NCBI GenBank assembly: GCA_944989445.1 | Contig: CALYLW010000019.1 | Coordinates: 1,756,648 to 1,820,647 of the forward strand | DNA: 64,000 nt | Origin: Ampullaceana balthica | Taxonomy: Eukaryota > Mollusca > Gastropoda > Lymnaeidae | Direction of reading: 5' to 3' | The notes under the pieces: generated by a model | What the model was told of the DNA's origin: nothing | Seen by the model: the letters and a program-made list of their open reading frames with translations, nothing else | The model's database searches: none | Part shown: positions 62,101 through 64,000 of the stretch, piece by piece | Layout: each line of letters begins with the position of its first letter | Position numbering within the stretch: position 1 is the stretch's first letter | Translations under genes and position numbers: made by a program

Positions 62101-63421
62101 TTTGCTATTGGGGAACATCAACAGAAAGAAATGGGAACATCAACAGAAAGAAATGGGAACATCAACAGAAAGAAATGGCAACATCAAACATGTAACTTTT
62201 TCCCCACAAAATAAGAAATTGAATGAATCATGACCACATGCCCTCATTGTCACTTTACTTTACTACACTTTGTTTAGAACTCATAATCAATATTCTCCCT
62301 AAAATTACATAAATCAACCATGCAAACAACTTTTGAACCATAAGCTTGAGGGATATACTTAAGTTATAAAGTCTAAATGTGCATGAACATGTATGCAGTG
62401 GCGTCACTAGAGGGGTGCCGGTGGTGCGGACAGCACCGGGTGACACCATCACAAGGGGTGACACCAAAATGTAAAATTCTGGATGTTTCCCGTTACTTGG
62501 CACTGGCAGACTCGGAGAAGGTCTATGGAATAAGTCTTGAGGGGGTGACACTACCCTTGTGACGCCACTGAACAGATGCATTTCATGGAGGATTATATTT
62601 AAAATTCTTACCTTCTTGCTCGTTATCAACAGCGGTGTGTAGGGGAGTTGTCCCATCTTTGATTGCCAGATTCACAGCCACTGGTGACGCTGTCAAAATC
62701 TGGTGCAAGGCGGTGACATCTCCAAGGGCTGACTTCTGGTGAACGTCCGGCAGGCGATTTTCCAAAGGTGAAGGTGAAATCAGAGGATGGGAGGCGGAAG
62801 AACCGAGAGACCCAGGGGCAGGTGACTCATGAACAACAGAGACTTTGTGCAACGAAGATGAACGGGAATGATGAAGTAATGCTTTTGTTGGGGACTTGGA
62901 CCTTGATCTGGATGGAATGCTTTTACGCCTAAGTGATGGGGAGGTGACGGTGGTGGGAAGGGGGAGAGAACCCATAAGAACATTTTGGGGCTGGCTTACC
63001 AACCCGGCAGGATGGCTGATTTTCGGTGATGAGGTCATAGTTGAAAATGAAGGACTTACTGCGGTCGGGGATAGTATGTTATGGCTCATGTACGTGCTGG
63101 GTGTGTTGGTCGTTTTTTCATCGTAAATGTGGAGAGGTATGTTAACGGGTGTGCCGAGCTGCGCGGTGACCGTTGTTGAGACACCGACCTCTTGCTTGCC
63201 ATGGACCAGCTTGACCGTGTTATTGTTTTGCTCCTGCTGGTCCACGGCGGCGTGCTGTGTTGGTGTGATGTTATTGTATGGAGACGGGAGGCTTGGAGGG
63301 TCAAAGCTTGCTGTGATGTGAGTGGCGTGAGGCGTTGATGGGAGTGATGAGGCAGGAGGGGATGAGTTGGTCTCTGTGGCAGGCGGCGTGGTCACATGTG
63401 GATCACCCTTACTGGTTTCAC
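50168..63421 (-). CDS. CTTNBP2: Cortactin-binding protein 2 orthologue, 3' sixteen exons
   Basis: Cytoskeletal scaffold; the vertebrate protein binds cortactin and regulates dendritic spines. Minus-strand exons: 62612-63421, 60928-61027, 60160-60310, 59297-59479, 58759-58876, 58176-58448, 57853-57948, 57236-57312, 56787-56873, 56383-56482, 55452-55601, 54988-55063, 54562-54858, 53067-53236, 52111-52342 and 50168-50891. Phases agree, giving 1,213 residues. Order: Ser/Thr/Pro-rich region (1-225), five or so ankyrin repeats (about 230-450; TPLHTAVDN, TPLHIAAMKG, TPLHLAVKAG, GLTCIHYAV, GWTVAHMAAY), a conserved linker, then a P-loop ATPase-like region: YGPAGSGKSYLAQRLAQ (Walker A), ILVLDNLEAID (Walker B-like), FYLIGTMNKS, FRWVQFRLDTEPLRGLL, GPCLFFKCP and WMKTLWNEQIAPRV, and a low-complexity phosphorylatable tail. 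The N-terminal coiled coil must lie beyond the window. Confidence 0.9.
50936..51428. mobile_element. piggyBac-like (TTAA-flanked) MITE
   Basis: Terminal repeats CTCATTAGCTCCTGA / TCAGGAGCTAATGAG inside TTAA duplications (50932-50935, 51429-51432). 493 bp, non-coding. It sits about 45 bp from the 3' splice site of the last CTTNBP2 exon. Its core (51010-51315) matches, reversed, 31020-31310. Confidence 0.8.
51620..52030. repeat. Minisatellite in CTTNBP2 last intron
   Basis: About ten copies of a roughly 41-bp unit with ATCAATGTTCTGACCAATGG and CCATATTATTAGGCTTCAC, of variable length. Confidence 0.9.
53814..54396 (+). mobile_element. LTR retrotransposon remnant (one LTR plus primer site)
   Basis: A 513-bp LTR (53814-54326, TGTGAGGGG...GACCTGACA) with TATA-like TATAAAGATATA near 54180 and AATAAA near 54231, followed immediately by TGGGGGCCC (a primer-binding site like that of the 22278 element), about 60 bp of leader, and a second GAGACCTGACA at 54386-54396. 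A 5-bp duplication CTGTG flanks the whole (53809-53813, 54397-54401). The internal region and almost all of the second LTR are gone. CTTNBP2 intron. Confidence 0.8.
55603..55960. repeat. 45-bp minisatellite derived from an adjacent CTTNBP2 exon
   Basis: Seven to eight 45-bp units with ATAGGAGCAATGTTCTCATG and GTGTCAGTATCATTCC, just upstream (minus strand) of exon 55452-55601. The first half of the unit also occurs inside that exon (55557-55575), where it codes for HENIAPI. The last unit is followed by CAGCCTGTTGTAAGGTTCA, a copy of the exon's own 3' splice-site region. Confidence 0.92.
59610..59765. mobile_element. Degraded MITE of the CAATGTTCCC family
   Basis: Shares TCCGTGTG, GTGCAAAGTTGCACA, CATTTTTTGTGCAA and CTGAGCGGC with the copies at 18931 and 34669. 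Its termini are eroded. CTTNBP2 intron. Confidence 0.65.
60331..60805. repeat. 20-bp minisatellite next to a CTTNBP2 splice acceptor
   Basis: About 23 copies of ACAGAATACATTTGATCAAT and close variants. On the minus strand it ends only about 20 nt upstream of the acceptor of exon 60160-60310. Confidence 0.95.
61118..61396. mobile_element. hAT MITE, relative of the 22022 element
   Basis: Starts CAGTGCTTCTCA and shares GGACCGG, CCCTGTACTGACGTGG and GGACCACCACTTTGA blocks with 22022-22209; flanked by AACTATAT at 61110-61117 and 61397-61404. The last bases of its right terminal repeat are missing. It lies in the CTTNBP2 intron upstream of the exon at 60928-61027. Confidence 0.85.
62107..62180. 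repeat. Short tandem repeat, about 21-bp unit
   Basis: Three to four copies of GGGAACATCAACAGAAAGAAA in a CTTNBP2 intron. Confidence 0.85.
62396..62570. mobile_element. hAT-like MITE, CAGTGGCGTCAC ends
   Basis: 175 bp with terminal repeats CAGTGGCGTCAC / GTGACGCCACTG and internal GGGGTGACAC direct repeats. The target duplication is unclear. It lies about 40 bp from the donor of the CTTNBP2 exon 62612-63421. Confidence 0.75.
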
Positions 63422-64000
63422 CTGCAGCCATTGGTCAATGTCAGAGGGGGGGGGGAGCAGGGGATGGAGAGAAATAAAAACATGTATTACATCAAAATAT
63501 TGCATTTTTATGTTCATTGATGAGAGGCTCTTCAAAACCAATAGGTTCACCTGCTTTGGCACAAATATTTTGAGTGTGTGGGGGGGGGGCAGACCAAATG
63601 AAGACTACTAGACCTTTTTTTTTAACCCAACCATTAATTCCATGTTATCATTTCAAACTAAAAATCTGGAGATCCCTAGATCCCTGTACTTAATATAAGC
63701 AATGTCCTAACCCACAAACACCTGCTTCAAGTTAATCAATGAAAATCAAATCAATCAATGAAGGTTTTTTTAAAGGAGGATTTGATATCACAAAGGAGTA
63801 GCTTCACTTTTAGTAAATACCAATTTACAGTTGCATTTTTTTACATTGACAGGCCAAGCAAATTAAACCTCTTATTCCTTTTTAAAAAGGGGTGTGTTTG
63901 TGTGTGTGTGTGTGTAAATCTTGTTTTAAACCAAACATAAAGCCATCTTATCTTATCTATTACAGATGCTCCTTCTATGCAGAAAATTATTGTCGTGGGG
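63422..64000. other. CTTNBP2 intron with a SINE tail at the window edge
   Basis: Upstream of the exon acceptor (a pyrimidine-rich tract with a C run at 63446-63455 on the minus strand). A TG microsatellite lies at about 63892-63915. From about 63945 the sequence matches, reversed, the SINE/LINE tail (CTCCTTCTATGCAGAAA) and continues beyond the window. Confidence 0.6.

Noticed and set aside
62377..62562. 61-codon ORF
   Set aside because: It spans a hAT-like MITE and has no independent support.
63422..63431. ATG at 63431 as the true start of the CTTNBP2-like protein
   Set aside because: The ATG lies within the pyrimidine tract/acceptor region before CAG at 63422; family length and missing coiled coil argue that the exon is internal.

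Overview
The window is animal nuclear DNA: AT-rich, intron-dense, with GT-AG introns and many transposon remnants. The gene set (urocanate hydratase, Mediator subunit 20, cyclin H, cortactin-binding protein 2) is that of a bilaterian. The repeat spectrum (Gmr1-like LTR element, tRNA-derived SINEs sharing a LINE tail, Helitrons, hAT MITEs) would suit a mollusc, possibly a gastropod; that assignment is inference only.

Layout. (1) About 805-14180, plus strand: 18 exons of UROC1 (histidine breakdown), complete except for roughly 40 N-terminal residues expected upstream; its introns hold a Helitron array, a hAT MITE, a 60-bp minisatellite and a SINE. (2) 14699-20971, minus strand, convergent with UROC1: MED20, four coding exons, the first only 14 nt. 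(3) About 21-36 kb: a transposon-filled interval between the divergent MED20 and CCNH genes. It contains a 7.7-kb, very young Ty3/gypsy-type LTR retrotransposon (22278-29944) with identical 507-bp LTRs, a GGCCC target duplication and the rare domain order gag-PR-IN-RT-RNaseH, followed by a pogo-like element, a hAT element carrying a LINE fragment, and several MITEs. (4) 36141-46944, plus strand: CCNH (cyclin H), ten coding exons that sum to exactly 315 codons plus stop; intron 8 is almost entirely a 3.9-kb, about 98-copy array of a 40-bp unit in which every unit carries splice-site-like sequences. (5) 50168-63421, minus strand, convergent with CCNH: sixteen 3' exons (1,213 residues) of a CTTNBP2 orthologue with Ser/Pro-rich, ankyrin and P-loop ATPase-like regions; its 5' part lies beyond the window.

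MED20 (Mediator) and CCNH (TFIIH kinase module) both serve RNA polymerase II initiation and stand head to head, but the intervening 15 kb is transposon-rich, so a shared promoter is unlikely. No prokaryotic-type system, CRISPR array or genuine tRNA/rRNA gene was seen. All exon boundaries were inferred by eye from reading-frame continuity, GT-AG sites and remembered family sequences.
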